Below the pieces are notes generated by a model, which ran no database searches, was not told the origin of the DNA, and was given only the letters and a program-made list of their open reading frames with translations. Below, one piece after another: positions 7,509 to 16,329 of a stretch of DNA of 64,000 nucleotides. A program made the position numbers and the translations under genes. Position 1 is the stretch's first letter. Each line of letters starts with the position of its first letter. This DNA is from Luteitalea sp. (GTDB lineage Bacteria > Acidobacteriota > Vicinamibacteria > Vicinamibacterales > Vicinamibacteraceae). The stretch covers positions 31,029-95,028 of the forward strand of contig WHTZ01000017.1 in NCBI GenBank assembly GCA_009377495.1, written 5' to 3'.

Positions 7509-9335
7509 CTATAAATCTCCCCGCTTCATCTCTTCTTTGAGGTAGTCCATCGTTCGCCAGCACATGGCAAGGATGGACCACGTGGTGTTCTGCGTGCCGC
7601 CCGAGACGAACGGCGCGGCGTCGGCGAGGTAGACGTTCTTGACGTCGTGCAGCCGGCAGAACTTGTCCGTGACCGACGTCACGGGGTCCTCACCCATGCG
7701 GGCGGTGCCGATCTCGTGAATCGACCAGCCTGGCGGCAGGGGTTTGCGCCTGACTTGGATGTCCTCGGCACCGGCGACGGTCAGCATCTCCTCGATCTGC
7801 TCCGCCATGTCCTGGATCATCTTCATCTCGTTATCGCCAAACCGATAATCGAAGCGGAGAACCGGAATGCCCCAGGCGTCCTTCGCTTCCGGATCGAGGA
7901 GGACACGGTTCTCTTTGCGCGGCAGCACCTCACCGAAGCCGCCCAGACTGATCGGAGTGGGATACCACTCCCGCACCTTTTGCTTGAAGGCGGAGCCGAA
8001 CCCTTCGATGTCGTGCGCCATACCCGGATACTCGGCACACCCGCCGCCACCCTGAAAGTGGTAGCCCCGAATGAAGTCCGGATGGCGGTCCTTCAGATTG
8101 CGAAAGCGTGGCACGTACGGAGATACGGGCCGGCCGTCGTCGAGCGTCGACGCCGTGCCCTTCCGCACGGGAATGAAGCCGCTGCCGCCGATGCCCATGA
8201 TGTGCTCGCTGAGGTGGCAGCCGAGGAGGCCAGACGAGTTGCCGAGTCCGTTCGGGTATCGCCGCGACTTCGAGTTGAGCAGGATGCGCGTGGAGTCGAG
8301 CGTGCCGGCGCCAAGGACAACGACTCGCGCCTTGAAGTCCATGACGTCACGCGTCGTCTTATCGATCACGCGCACCCCGGTCGCCTTGTTGGTGCGCTCG
8401 TCGAAGAGCACCTCCGACACGATGGAATGCGGCCGAATGGTGAGATGGCCCGTATCGCGCGCCGGATAGATGAGCGCCGTCGGCGAGTGAAATGAGGCAC
8501 CGATATCACAGCCTCGTCCGCACCGCCCACGCCCCATGCACCGCGCGCGATACTTGCTGAGAACGCCGTCGGTGGTGACACCCGCGCGTCCCGGGATGTA
8601 GTGCCGGCCCATCTTGGCAATGGCGCGCTTGAAGTGCACTTCGACGCAGTTGAGCTTCGATGGGCGTTGGAAGATGCCATCGGGCACCTGCATGAGGCCT
8701 TCTTTGGTGCCAGAGCACCCGAGCAGCTCGTCGACCTTGTCGTAGTAAGGCTTGACGTCCTCATAGGCGATGGGCCAATCGACGTCGTAGCCGTCGCGAC
8801 TGGCCGCCTTGAATTCGAGCGGGCCATACCGCAATGCGCCGCGACCCCAGAAGTTCGTCTTGCCACCCAAGATGCGCGCGCGCACCCACGCGTACGGCGT
8901 CCCCGTCGTCGGATGCTCCTTTTCGTTGACGACCCAGTTGCGGGTGAACGTGTTGCCCGCATACGACGTCAACTTCTTGTACTCCGCAAACTCTGGGTGA
9001 TTGCCGTACGGCCGGTCGTACATGTTGTATTCGGCCACCGCGATCGGCCGTTCGCCGTCCGGCAGGCGACCACGACGCAGCGATGAATACGGCCACTCCA
9101 TCGTGCGGTACTCTTTCTGCCCGTCGATCATGCGTCCGGCGTCAAGGAGCAGCACCTTGACGCCCGCCGTGACGAGCTGAAAGGCCGCCATGCCACCCGA
9201 CGCGCCGGAGCCCACGACAATCACATCCCATGAGGCCGTGCCAGGCTCGATGGACGCAGCCAACTTGCGGGTTTCCTCCATGGCCGCCGTGAGGTCGGGG
9301 CCGTCGATCGTCAGATCTCGTGTCGTGTCTTGCAT
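7509..9335 (-). CDS. GMC-family FAD-dependent sugar/glycoside dehydrogenase, large subunit (copy A)
   Basis: About 608 residues from the ATG at 9335, preceded by AAGGAAGG. The N-terminal FAD-binding motif is VGSGASGG (residues about 41-48). The C-terminal GMC active site shows IHEIGTARMG with the catalytic His near 540 and an Asn near 583 (GGTQNTTW). Cysteines 266, 272 and 276 form C-x5-C-x3-C (CMGRGRCGRGC), resembling the [3Fe-4S] site of bacterial FAD-glucose and fructose dehydrogenase complexes. There is no signal peptide; export is probably by hitch-hiking on the Tat-signal small subunit encoded just upstream. Copy B at 10045-11886 is a close paralog. Glycoside 3-dehydrogenase is a plausible specific activity. 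Confidence 0.88.
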   Translation of the reverse strand: MQDTTRDLTIDGPDLTAAMEETRKLAASIEPGTASWDVIVVGSGASGGMAAFQLVTAGVKVLLLDAGRMIDGQKEYRTMEWPYSSLRRGRLPDGERPIAVAEYNMYDRPYGNHPEFAEYKKLTSYAGNTFTRNWVVNEKEHPTTGTPYAWVRARILGGKTNFWGRGALRYGPLEFKAASRDGYDVDWPIAYEDVKPYYDKVDELLGCSGTKEGLMQVPDGIFQRPSKLNCVEVHFKRAIAKMGRHYIPGRAGVTTDGVLSKYRARCMGRGRCGRGCDIGASFHSPTALIYPARDTGHLTIRPHSIVSEVLFDERTNKATGVRVIDKTTRDVMDFKARVVVLGAGTLDSTRILLNSKSRRYPNGLGNSSGLLGCHLSEHIMGIGGSGFIPVRKGTASTLDDGRPVSPYVPRFRNLKDRHPDFIRGYHFQGGGGCAEYPGMAHDIEGFGSAFKQKVREWYPTPISLGGFGEVLPRKENRVLLDPEAKDAWGIPVLRFDYRFGDNEMKMIQDMAEQIEEMLTVAGAEDIQVRRKPLPPGWSIHEIGTARMGEDPVTSVTDKFCRLHDVKNVYLADAAPFVSGGTQNTTWSILAMCWRTMDYLKEEMKRGDL

Positions 9336-9372
9336 TACCTTCCTTCTTCGCGCTGGACGCTGAACGCGCGGC

Positions 9373-9987
9373 CTATGGCTTCTGACCGCAGTGCGGGCAC
9401 GGCTCGCCATCGACGGTCTTGCACCCGACGAATTCCGGCAAGTACTGGTTGCCTTTGTACTCGAGCTCCTTGTGGATGCCGATCTCCGACGTGTAGTAGC
9501 CTCGGATGGCGGCGTCTTTCGTGGTCTTGAAGAACGTCTCGAGCGGTGTCTGCGGATCACGTTCGTTCTTGCTCAGCGCGGTCAGCAGCTCGGTTGTTTG
9601 GCTAGCACTGAGCTTTGCGAAGGACGCTTGGTACCGCTCCCGGCTGACACGATCCAACTCTGCCAGTCCGCTCGTCCAGGAGGTTTGCGTCTCTTCGTCG
9701 GACTCGTCAAGCAACAGGTCGATGTAATCGGCCACGCGCGCCGCACGCGCACCAGGCGAGTGGTCGTCGGCGGGAATGATCGCCTCCGCCAGCGCATCCA
9801 CCTCCCCGTACTGCGCGGCTGTCAAGAACACCAGCTTCGGCGGTGCCTGTGACTTCTGAATGAGGGCACAGGCCTGCGCTGCCTCATCCGACACGTAGGG
9901 CCACAGCGCCAAGCCACTCACGCCGACGCCCAAGCTCTTGAGTGCAGCGCGACGCGTCACGTTCGACTCACGCCCTCGAAAGCTCAT
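9373..9987 (-). CDS. Gluconate 2-dehydrogenase subunit 3-type small subunit with Tat signal (copy A)
   Basis: The 204-residue product starts MSFRGRESNVTRRAALKSLG, a twin-arginine signal followed by a hydrophobic stretch, so the mature part should be periplasmic. The body matches the Gluconate_2-dh3 pattern (AIIPADDHSPGARAARVADYID and IRGYYTSEIGI). Such subunits accompany and co-export GMC flavoproteins. The large-subunit gene starts 37 nt downstream. Unlike copy B, this one ends with CPHCG, a possible metal-binding pair that is not a heme motif because no CXXCH is present. Confidence 0.87.
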   Translation of the reverse strand: MSFRGRESNVTRRAALKSLGVGVSGLALWPYVSDEAAQACALIQKSQAPPKLVFLTAAQYGEVDALAEAIIPADDHSPGARAARVADYIDLLLDESDEETQTSWTSGLAELDRVSRERYQASFAKLSASQTTELLTALSKNERDPQTPLETFFKTTKDAAIRGYYTSEIGIHKELEYKGNQYLPEFVGCKTVDGEPCPHCGQKP

Positions 9988-10044
9988 AGGCTGATCCCTG
10001 TATCCCTGATCCCTACTGACCCCTGACCCCTGATCCCTGTCCCC
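9988..10044. repeat. Tandem TGATCCC/TGACCCC repeat without the 14-nt core
   Basis: The gap between the two dehydrogenase pairs is a run of 7-8-nt units (GATCCCT, TGACCCC) identical in style to one arm of the long hairpin repeats. It may be a half-copy. Confidence 0.6.
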
Positions 10045-11886
10045 TTAGATATTCCGTCGCTTCATCTCTTCCTTGAGGTGATCCATCCCACGCCAGCACA
10101 GCGCCAGGATCGTCCAGGTCGGATTCTGGCAGCCCGCCGATACGAAGATGCTGCCGTCCACCAAGAAGAGGTTGTCGACGTCGTGCGTCTGACCGAAGGA
10201 GTTTGTCACGGATTTCTTGGGGTCGTTCCCCATGCGCGCGGTGCCGAGCTCATGAATCGACCAGCCCTCCGTGAGCACATCGCGGGTGACCTTGATGTTC
10301 TCCGCACCGGCGGCGCGCAGCATCTCCTCGGCGGTGTCTGCCATGTCCTTGGCCATCGCGAGCTCATTGTCACCGAAGCGGTAGTTGAAACGGAGGACAG
10401 GAATACCCCACGCGTCCTTCAGGGCAGCGTCGAGCTCCACCTGATTCTCGTATCGCGGCAGCACCTCACCAAACGCACCAACGCTGATGGCCGCCGGATA
10501 GTGCGCGCGAACCTGCTGCTTGAACCGCGAGCCAAAGCCCGCGAGGTCGCGCGCGTATCCGGGAAACTCGGCACAACCACCAGATCCCTGGAAGCCGTAG
10601 CCGCGGAGGAACGGCGGATGCTTCTCGTCGATGTTTCGGAACCGGACGATATAAAAGCTCTGGGGCCGACCATCGTCGAGGCTAGAGCCCCGGCCGTTGA
10701 AGACCGGAAGAAAACCGCTCGCGCGTGGACCCATGATGTGCTCGCAAAAGTGATGGCCGACAAGGCCGGATGAGTTCGCGAGCCCGTTCGCGTGGTTTTC
10801 AGACTTCGAGAGCAACAACAGCCGCGTGGTCTCCAGCGTCGAGGCTGCGACCACCACGACGCGCGCTTTGAAGTCGAGCACGTCGCGGGTCTCGGCGTCG
10901 ATGACGCGGACACCGCTGGCCTTGTTCGTCGAGGGATCGACCAGGATCTCTGCGGCAATCGAGTTCGGCCGGACCGTCAGATTCCCCGTGTCGCGCGCCG
11001 GATAGATGAGGGCGGTCGGCGAGTGCATGGGGGCCTGCAGATCGCACCCGCGGCCGCAGCGGCCACGCCCCATACAACGCGAGCGATACTTGTTCGCGAC
11101 ACCGTCGGTGGTCACACCCGCACGACCCGGGATCAGATGCCGCCCCATCTTCTCGACAGAGGCCTTCAGCATCGTCTCCGGGCAATTGAGCTTCACGGCC
11201 CGCTGGAATTTGCTGTCGGGCAACTGCGGCAGGTTCTCGGGCGTGCCACTGATGCCGAGCAGGTCGTCAACCTTGTCGTAGTACGGCGCGATGTCCGCGT
11301 ACGCAATCGGCCAGTCCTCACCAAAGCCGTCGCGACTCGCCGCTTTGAGGTCATGGTCCGACAACCGCAACGCCACGCGACCCCACAGGTTCGTCTTGCC
11401 ACCGAGGACGCGCGCACGTACCCACGCGTACCGCGTGCCCGTGGTCGGGTGATCCTTTTCGTTGACAAGCCAACTGTGCGTGAATGTGTTGCCGGAATAG
11501 GCGAGCAGCTTCTTGTGCTTCTCGAACTGCGGCGCGGTACCGTAGGGCCGGTCGATCATGTTGTACTCGGCGACGTCGAGCGCATGTTCGTCCGGCGGGA
11601 GCCGGTGGCGTCGCTGCGACGCGTACGGCCACTCCATCGTGCGGTATTCCTTCATGGGATCGAGGAGGCGGCCCGCCTCGAGCAGCAGCACCTTCACGCC
11701 CGCCGAGGCGAGCTGGAATGCGGCCATCCCACCGGCCGCGCCGGAGCCGACAACGATCACCTCATACGGCTCTTTGCCAGGCGTGATGCGCGCAGCCTCC
11801 GTGCGCGACTGCGCGAGCTGCGCCGCCACGACTTTCTGCTCGTCCTCGTACTTCGGCTGCGCCGGTGTTTGCGGTGCGGACTGCAT
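10045..11886 (-). CDS. GMC-family FAD-dependent sugar/glycoside dehydrogenase, large subunit (copy B)
   Basis: About 613 residues from the ATG at 11886 with GGAG upstream. The layout matches copy A: FAD motif VGSGAAGG (about 46-53), a C-x5-C-x3-C triad at 271, 277 and 281, and the C-terminal IHELGTARMG catalytic segment. It shares long identical stretches with copy A, such as GRAGVTTDG and HSPTALIYPARDTG, so the pair arose by duplication. The last segment is SAGCQNPTW where copy A has SGGTQNTTW, a difference next to the second catalytic residue that may alter specificity. It is coupled to its own Tat small subunit at 12061-12678. The electron acceptor is not encoded nearby. Confidence 0.88.
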   Translation of the reverse strand: MQSAPQTPAQPKYEDEQKVVAAQLAQSRTEAARITPGKEPYEVIVVGSGAAGGMAAFQLASAGVKVLLLEAGRLLDPMKEYRTMEWPYASQRRHRLPPDEHALDVAEYNMIDRPYGTAPQFEKHKKLLAYSGNTFTHSWLVNEKDHPTTGTRYAWVRARVLGGKTNLWGRVALRLSDHDLKAASRDGFGEDWPIAYADIAPYYDKVDDLLGISGTPENLPQLPDSKFQRAVKLNCPETMLKASVEKMGRHLIPGRAGVTTDGVANKYRSRCMGRGRCGRGCDLQAPMHSPTALIYPARDTGNLTVRPNSIAAEILVDPSTNKASGVRVIDAETRDVLDFKARVVVVAASTLETTRLLLLSKSENHANGLANSSGLVGHHFCEHIMGPRASGFLPVFNGRGSSLDDGRPQSFYIVRFRNIDEKHPPFLRGYGFQGSGGCAEFPGYARDLAGFGSRFKQQVRAHYPAAISVGAFGEVLPRYENQVELDAALKDAWGIPVLRFNYRFGDNELAMAKDMADTAEEMLRAAGAENIKVTRDVLTEGWSIHELGTARMGNDPKKSVTNSFGQTHDVDNLFLVDGSIFVSAGCQNPTWTILALCWRGMDHLKEEMKRRNI

Positions 11887-11932
11887 AGCGAATCTCCGAA
11901 TCCCAGGCGGCGCGGCTAACCGCCTCCGCCGC

Positions 11933-12043
11933 GTCGGGTCCCGTCCGGGACCCGACAAACCAGTGCTGGCTAGCGGCCCGCGTCGAGCGGGCCGCCGTGG
12001 CGGTCCGCCGAAGCTTTATGCGAAGGCGGAAGCCGCGCCCTAC
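11933..12043. repeat. Cluster of three palindromic repeats
   Basis: Three separate inverted repeats sit side by side: GTCGGGTCCCG with its complement (11933-11956), GCGGCCCGC with its complement (11973-11995), and a long GTAG-type element ending on the minus-strand GTAG at 12043-12040. They fill the gap between the copy B subunit genes. Confidence 0.65.
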
Positions 12044-12060
12044 ATAACACTCATCTCGGC

Positions 12061-12678
12061 CTATCCCTTGTATCCGTGCTCCGGATGCGTGCATCCGACG
12101 AACTCGGGCAAGAACTGATTGCCCTTGTACTCGAGCTCTCTGTGGATGCCAATCTCCGACGTGTAGTAGCCGCGGATGGTCGCGTCTTTCGTCGCGGCGA
12201 AGAACTTTTCGATCGTCGTCTCGGGCGCTGACTCGTTCTTGCTGATCTCCGTGAGCAGCTCGTCGACTTGCGAGGCTGACAGCTTCGCGAACGCGGCTTG
12301 ATAGCGCTCATCGCAGGCCTGGTCCAAGGCCGCGAGGCCTTCTGTCCAATTCTTCTGCGTCTCCGCGTCCGACTCGGCGAGCAGGAGATCGATGTAGTCG
12401 GCAACGCGCGCCTCTTTGGCACCCGGGGAGTGATCGTCGGCTGGGATGATGGCCTCGCTCAGGAGCTCGACGCTCGCGTATTGAGAAGCGGTGAGAAACG
12501 CCAGCTTCGCGGGCGCTTGTGTCTTCTGGACAATGGCCAACGCCTCGGCTGCCTCCGACGAGAGGCACGGCCAAACCACAAACCCGCTCACGCCAATGCC
12601 AAGCGTCTTCAACGCCGCCCGGCGCGTCACGCCCTGCTCGGCGTGCGCCGTTTCCCGTTCGACCCGTTCCTCGGTCAT
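12061..12678 (-). CDS. Gluconate 2-dehydrogenase subunit 3-type small subunit with Tat signal (copy B)
   Basis: The 205-residue product has a twin-arginine signal (VTRRAALKTLGIGVSGF) near residue 18, then the same conserved body as copy A (AIIPADDHSPGAKEARVADYID, IRGYYTSEIGI). A good GGAGAAGAG ribosome site precedes the ATG at 12678. The C-terminus lacks the CPHC pair of copy A. It presumably exports and assembles with the GMC protein encoded downstream across a repeat-filled gap of about 175 nt. Confidence 0.87.
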   Translation of the reverse strand: MTEERVERETAHAEQGVTRRAALKTLGIGVSGFVVWPCLSSEAAEALAIVQKTQAPAKLAFLTASQYASVELLSEAIIPADDHSPGAKEARVADYIDLLLAESDAETQKNWTEGLAALDQACDERYQAAFAKLSASQVDELLTEISKNESAPETTIEKFFAATKDATIRGYYTSEIGIHRELEYKGNQFLPEFVGCTHPEHGYKG

Positions 12679-12714
12679 GGCTCTTCTCCTGGTCTCTGAG
12701 GGCAGTCCGGACCC

Positions 12715-13779
12715 TTACGCCTGCACCTTGCCAACGTCCACGGCTGTGCCGCGCCGAGCCGACTCGTAGATGGCCTCGACCACCGCGACGCTCCGGCGAC
12801 CTTCGCGCGCGTCACAACGAGGGCGAGACCCATTCGCAAGCGCGGCAAGAAAGTTCTCGAAGACGCGGCGATGTGGCGTGGCGTCCGCCACCACGGCCGA
12901 TCTGGCGCCGGCACCAGGCTGCGACTCGACCGCGGACGGGCTCTCGCTTGCCTCGCCGACGCTCGGAGAGCGAAGGGGGGCATCCATGACATCGCGGCGG
13001 ACAATCCGGTCGTGCTCCACCACAATCGTGCCGCGCGTCCCCGTGATCTCAATGCGGCGGTCGAACCCGGGAAAGGCCGCCGTGGTCGCCTCGATGGTGC
13101 CAATCGCGCCGCTGGCGAACTCCAGCACCGCCACCACCGTGTCCTCCACCTCAATCGCGTGAAGCCCGGTCCGGGTGTGTGCAAAGACGCGCGCGACATC
13201 GCCCAGCAACCAGAGCAACAGGTCCACCGTGTGGATGCCCTGGTTCATCAAGGCCCCGCCACCATCGAGCGCCCAGGTGCCGCGCCAGCGCGATTGGCTG
13301 TAGTACTCGGGTGGACGATACCACTTCACGTGTGCCGTGACGAGCGTGAGGCGGCCCAGGGCACCCGCCGCCAACTCTCCTTTGAGGGTCTCGAGGTCCG
13401 GCGCGCATCGCTCCTGGAAGAAGACGCCCACCTCGACACCCGCACGATCGGCGACCTCGATGATGCGGTCGACCCGCGCCGTGCTGATCTCGAGCGGCTT
13501 TTCAACCAGCGCGTGCAGCCCCTGCCCGGCCACCGCAGCAATGTGATCGCCGTGCAGGCCCGAGGGGCTGCCAATAGCAACCAGATCGAGCGGGCGATGT
13601 GACAGAAACGCCTCGACGTCACCGTACGCCGTCGCCGTATGGCGGGCCGCCAGTCGCTCTACCTTCTCGCGGTTCGCGCCGCACACCGCGCTCACACGAA
13701 CGGCCGGCAGCTCGCTGGCGGCGCGGGCGTGCGTATCGCTGATGCTGCCGCCACCGAGGATCCCCACATGTACCGTCAT
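12715..13779 (-). CDS. Gfo/Idh/MocA-family oxidoreductase
   Basis: The 354-residue product begins with the NAD(P) Rossmann motif GILGGGSISDTHARA and has the family EKPLE at about residues 93-97, whose lysine takes part in catalysis. The substrate half shows GGGALMNQGIHTVDLLLWLLG with the conserved His. A loop near residues 275-300 is rich in Ser, Pro and Ala. The start overlaps the stop of the FadR regulator by 4 nt (ATGA), so the two are translationally coupled. The enzyme probably interconverts hydroxyl and keto forms of a sugar handled by the GMC dehydrogenases. Confidence 0.87.
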   Translation of the reverse strand: MTVHVGILGGGSISDTHARAASELPAVRVSAVCGANREKVERLAARHTATAYGDVEAFLSHRPLDLVAIGSPSGLHGDHIAAVAGQGLHALVEKPLEISTARVDRIIEVADRAGVEVGVFFQERCAPDLETLKGELAAGALGRLTLVTAHVKWYRPPEYYSQSRWRGTWALDGGGALMNQGIHTVDLLLWLLGDVARVFAHTRTGLHAIEVEDTVVAVLEFASGAIGTIEATTAAFPGFDRRIEITGTRGTIVVEHDRIVRRDVMDAPLRSPSVGEASESPSAVESQPGAGARSAVVADATPHRRVFENFLAALANGSRPRCDAREGRRSVAVVEAIYESARRGTAVDVGKVQA

Positions 13780-14579
13780 CGCTTCGGGGGTAGCTCCGGA
13801 ATCTCCACACGACTGCCGCTCTGCGGCACACCAGCTCCCGCCGGCGCGAGGTCGAACGGCGTCACCATCGGCGAGGGAAACCGGTCTGGCCCCTCGGTGC
13901 TGATGGCCTGCGACTGCGCGAGATGTCGGCTCATCGCGCCCCGTGCGGCTTCGGGATCGCGCGCGCGCAACGCGTTGTAGATGGTTCGGTGCATGTCGGC
14001 TGCCTGTTTGAGATCGCGCTCGAGGCCGACGTTCAGGCGCCGGCGCTCGTAGAACATTGCCGAGACCATTTCGACGAGCGAGGCGAGAATCGGATTTTGA
14101 GACGCCGTCGCCATGGCGCGGTGAAATCGAATGTCGTGCACCAGGAACGTCTGCGCATCCCCGAGCGACGCGAACATGTTGGCCATCTCCTCGGCGATGG
14201 CGGCGAGGTTCTCACCCGTCGCGCGCTCGGCGGCAAGACCCGCGGCTGCGATCTCGAGCACGCGCCGTGCCTCGAACATCTCACCGGCACTGAACTTGTG
14301 CAGCGCGACCAGAAAGCTGAGCGGTCCCGTTGCCAGCATCGGTGGACCGTCGGCAATGAACGTGCCGGCACCGTGCCGCGTTTGAATGACGCCCATGGCG
14401 GCCAGCGCCTGCAAGCCGGCACGCACGCTGGGGCGACTGACGCCAATCCGCGCGGCCAGCTCCCGCTCGGAGGGCAGTCGCGCGCCCGGCCCGACCGCAC
14501 CCCGCTCGATGAGGTCGCGGACGAAGCCGACCACCTGATTCACCGTCATCTGCTCTGGGAGCTTCGGTGCCCGGGCCAT
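13776..14579 (-). CDS. FadR-type GntR-family transcriptional regulator (paralog)
   Basis: About 267 residues. The ATG at 14579 is preferred over the GTG two codons earlier because GAGG is then correctly spaced. The winged helix (ARLPSERELAARIGVSRPSVR, then GAGTFIADG) and the FCD domain (LVHDIRFHRAMATASQNPI) align closely with the regulator at 3965-4744. The C-terminus carries an extra proline-rich tail of about 30 residues. It is divergent from xylB across a 167-nt region with two inverted repeats, so it is the obvious candidate repressor for both the dehydrogenase cluster and xylBA. Confidence 0.88.
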   Translation of the reverse strand: MARAPKLPEQMTVNQVVGFVRDLIERGAVGPGARLPSERELAARIGVSRPSVRAGLQALAAMGVIQTRHGAGTFIADGPPMLATGPLSFLVALHKFSAGEMFEARRVLEIAAAGLAAERATGENLAAIAEEMANMFASLGDAQTFLVHDIRFHRAMATASQNPILASLVEMVSAMFYERRRLNVGLERDLKQAADMHRTIYNALRARDPEAARGAMSRHLAQSQAISTEGPDRFPSPMVTPFDLAPAGAGVPQSGSRVEIPELPPKR

Positions 14580-14680
14580 ACGCACGCCTCACGCGGCAAC
14601 AAGACATGCCGTCGAGGTATGACCAACATGCCTCACTTGACCAGCATGGCGTAGCCAAAGAGCCGCTTCGGTCGGAGAAT

Positions 14681-14732
14681 ATCTGCACCAGGCTGCAGAT
14701 GCAAGCGACACGTGCATACCACCATCTGGTAT
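14681..14732. promoter_or_regulatory. Two operator-like inverted repeats upstream of xylB
   Basis: ATACCA-N5-TGGTAT (14716-14732) is a perfect 17-bp palindrome 14 nt before the xylB start. ATCTGCA-N6-TGCAGAT (14681-14700) lies just upstream. TGGTAT-type half-sites are typical of FadR-subfamily regulators of sugar-acid genes. Their position suggests repression of xylBA and perhaps of the divergent regulator. Confidence 0.65.
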
Positions 14733-14746
14733 AGGATCGGCCCGCC

Positions 14747-16270
14747 ATGACATATGTGCTCGGCATTGACGTTGGCACCGGAGGCACGCGCGCTCTCGTG
14801 GTCGACGCGCGGGGTGCGGTTGTCGGTGCCGCAACGGCGGAGCACGTACCGTTCGCCTCGCCGGAGACCGGATGGGCCGAGCAAGATCCGCGTGACTGGT
14901 GGCGTGCGACGACGCGCGCTGTGCCGCGCGCGCTGGCGCAGGCTGGCGTCGCAGGCGAGGTCATCGCGGGCGTTGGCCTGACCGGTCAGATGCACGGCGC
15001 GGTGCTCCTCGATGATCGTGGTGAAGTGGTTCGCCCCGCGCTCATCTGGTGTGATCAGCGAACGGCGCGCGAATGCGCGTCTATCACGGACACGGTCGGT
15101 GCGGCACGGCTCATCGAGCTGACGGCGAACCCGGCGCTGACCGGATTCACGCTGCCAAAGCTGCTCTGGGTTCGCCGTCACGACCCCTCTGCCTGGAACC
15201 GGGTCGCGAGCGTGCTCTTACCGAAAGACTACGTGCGATACCAACTCTCAGGCGTGCGCGCGACGGATGTGGCCGACGCGTCCGGCACTCTTCTTTTTGA
15301 CGTTAGCCGCCGTCGTTGGTCGGCCGACATGCTCGAGGCAATGGATGTGTCGCCTTCGTTACTGCCCGAGGTCGTCGAGTCTCCCAGCGTCACCGGTGTC
15401 GTCTCGTCTGAGGGCGCGGCCGCTACGGGCCTGCGCACGGGGACACCCGTGGTTGGCGGCGCTGGTGATCAAGCCGCCGGCGCCGTCGGCATGGGCATTG
15501 TGCGACCGGGCGCCGTGAGCGTGACCATTGGCACGTCCGGCGTCGTGTTTGCGGCGACCGATCGGCCAGCGCGTGATCCACAGGGACGCGTCCACACGTT
15601 TTGTCATGCCGTGCCCGGGCGGTGGCACGTCATGGGTGTCACGCAGGCGGCGGGCCTGTCGCTGCGCTGGTTCCGAGATCGATTCGGATGCGGCGTTCGG
15701 TCAGACGGGGACGCCGATCCGTACGAGCAACTGATCAGTGAGGCGGCCGAGGTGGCCGCCGGCGCGGATGGTGTCTTGTGGGCGCCGTATCTGATGGGGG
15801 AGCGAACGCCCCATCTCGATCCGCACGCGCGCGCCGCGCTCGTGGGCTTGGCGGCGAGCCACACGCGTGGCCACGTGATCCGGGCCATCCTCGAGGGCGT
15901 GACGTTCAGCTTGCGTGACAGCTTCACGATCCTCGCCGAGATGGGCGTCCCGGTGCACGCAGTGCGGCTTGGCGGCGGCGGTGCGCGATCGGCGGTGTGG
16001 CGTCAGATTCAAGCAAACGTCTATGCGCACGTCGTGGAACGCCTGCAGGCGGACGAGGGCGCGGCCTATGGCGCGGCGCTCCTCGCCGGGGTCGGCGCCG
16101 GGTTCTGGCCGACCGTCGAGGCCGCATGTGACGCAGTCGTCCAGGTGGCCGAGCGCATCGCGCCCAGTGAGCGCGCGGCTGGTACGATGAATCGTCAGTA
16201 CGCCGCATACCGCGCCCTCTACCCTGCCCTCCGCCACGTGCGGGAAACGGCAAGCAGGGCGCGGCTTTAG
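14747..16270 (+). CDS. xylB: Xylulokinase
   Basis: The 507-residue FGGY kinase phosphorylates D-xylulose to xylulose 5-phosphate. It opens with the ASKHA phosphate motif [10 protein letters not shown] and has the xylulokinase-specific GLTGQMHG and WCDQR. The catalytic base is D241 in GGAGDQAAG, followed by [12 protein letters not shown] and the C-terminal [13 protein letters not shown]. Length is normal. It is followed by xylose isomerase on the same strand, so the pair converts xylose to xylulose 5-phosphate. The last codons and the TAG stop are provided by a REP-like palindrome. Confidence 0.93.
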   Translation: MTYVLGIDVGTGGTRALVVDARGAVVGAATAEHVPFASPETGWAEQDPRDWWRATTRAVPRALAQAGVAGEVIAGVGLTGQMHGAVLLDDRGEVVRPALIWCDQRTARECASITDTVGAARLIELTANPALTGFTLPKLLWVRRHDPSAWNRVASVLLPKDYVRYQLSGVRATDVADASGTLLFDVSRRRWSADMLEAMDVSPSLLPEVVESPSVTGVVSSEGAAATGLRTGTPVVGGAGDQAAGAVGMGIVRPGAVSVTIGTSGVVFAATDRPARDPQGRVHTFCHAVPGRWHVMGVTQAAGLSLRWFRDRFGCGVRSDGDADPYEQLISEAAEVAAGADGVLWAPYLMGERTPHLDPHARAALVGLAASHTRGHVIRAILEGVTFSLRDSFTILAEMGVPVHAVRLGGGGARSAVWRQIQANVYAHVVERLQADEGAAYGAALLAGVGAGFWPTVEAACDAVVQVAERIAPSERAAGTMNRQYAAYRALYPALRHVRETASRARL

Positions 16271-16310
16271 CCGCGCCGTCCAGCTGCCCTCCGCCACGTG
16301 TGGGAAACGG
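16224..16310. repeat. 27-bp direct repeat flanking a REP-like palindrome
   Basis: Two copies of a 27-bp sequence (16224-16250 and 16284-16310, one mismatch) flank a palindrome with stem GGCGCGGC and loop TTTA. The first copy encodes the xylB C-terminus and the palindrome's TAG is the xylB stop. The second copy is the spacer before xylA. Confidence 0.75.
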
Positions 16311-16329
16311 GCCAGAAAGCCGAGTGAAG

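Noticed and set aside
9336..9560. Upstream extension of the copy A GMC gene
   Set aside because: It overlaps the small-subunit gene in another frame and lacks a ribosome site, while AAGGAAGG precedes the ATG at 9335.
14747..16270. xylB as a gluconate or glycerol kinase
   Set aside because: The GLTGQMHG motif and the adjacent xylose isomerase point to xylulokinase.
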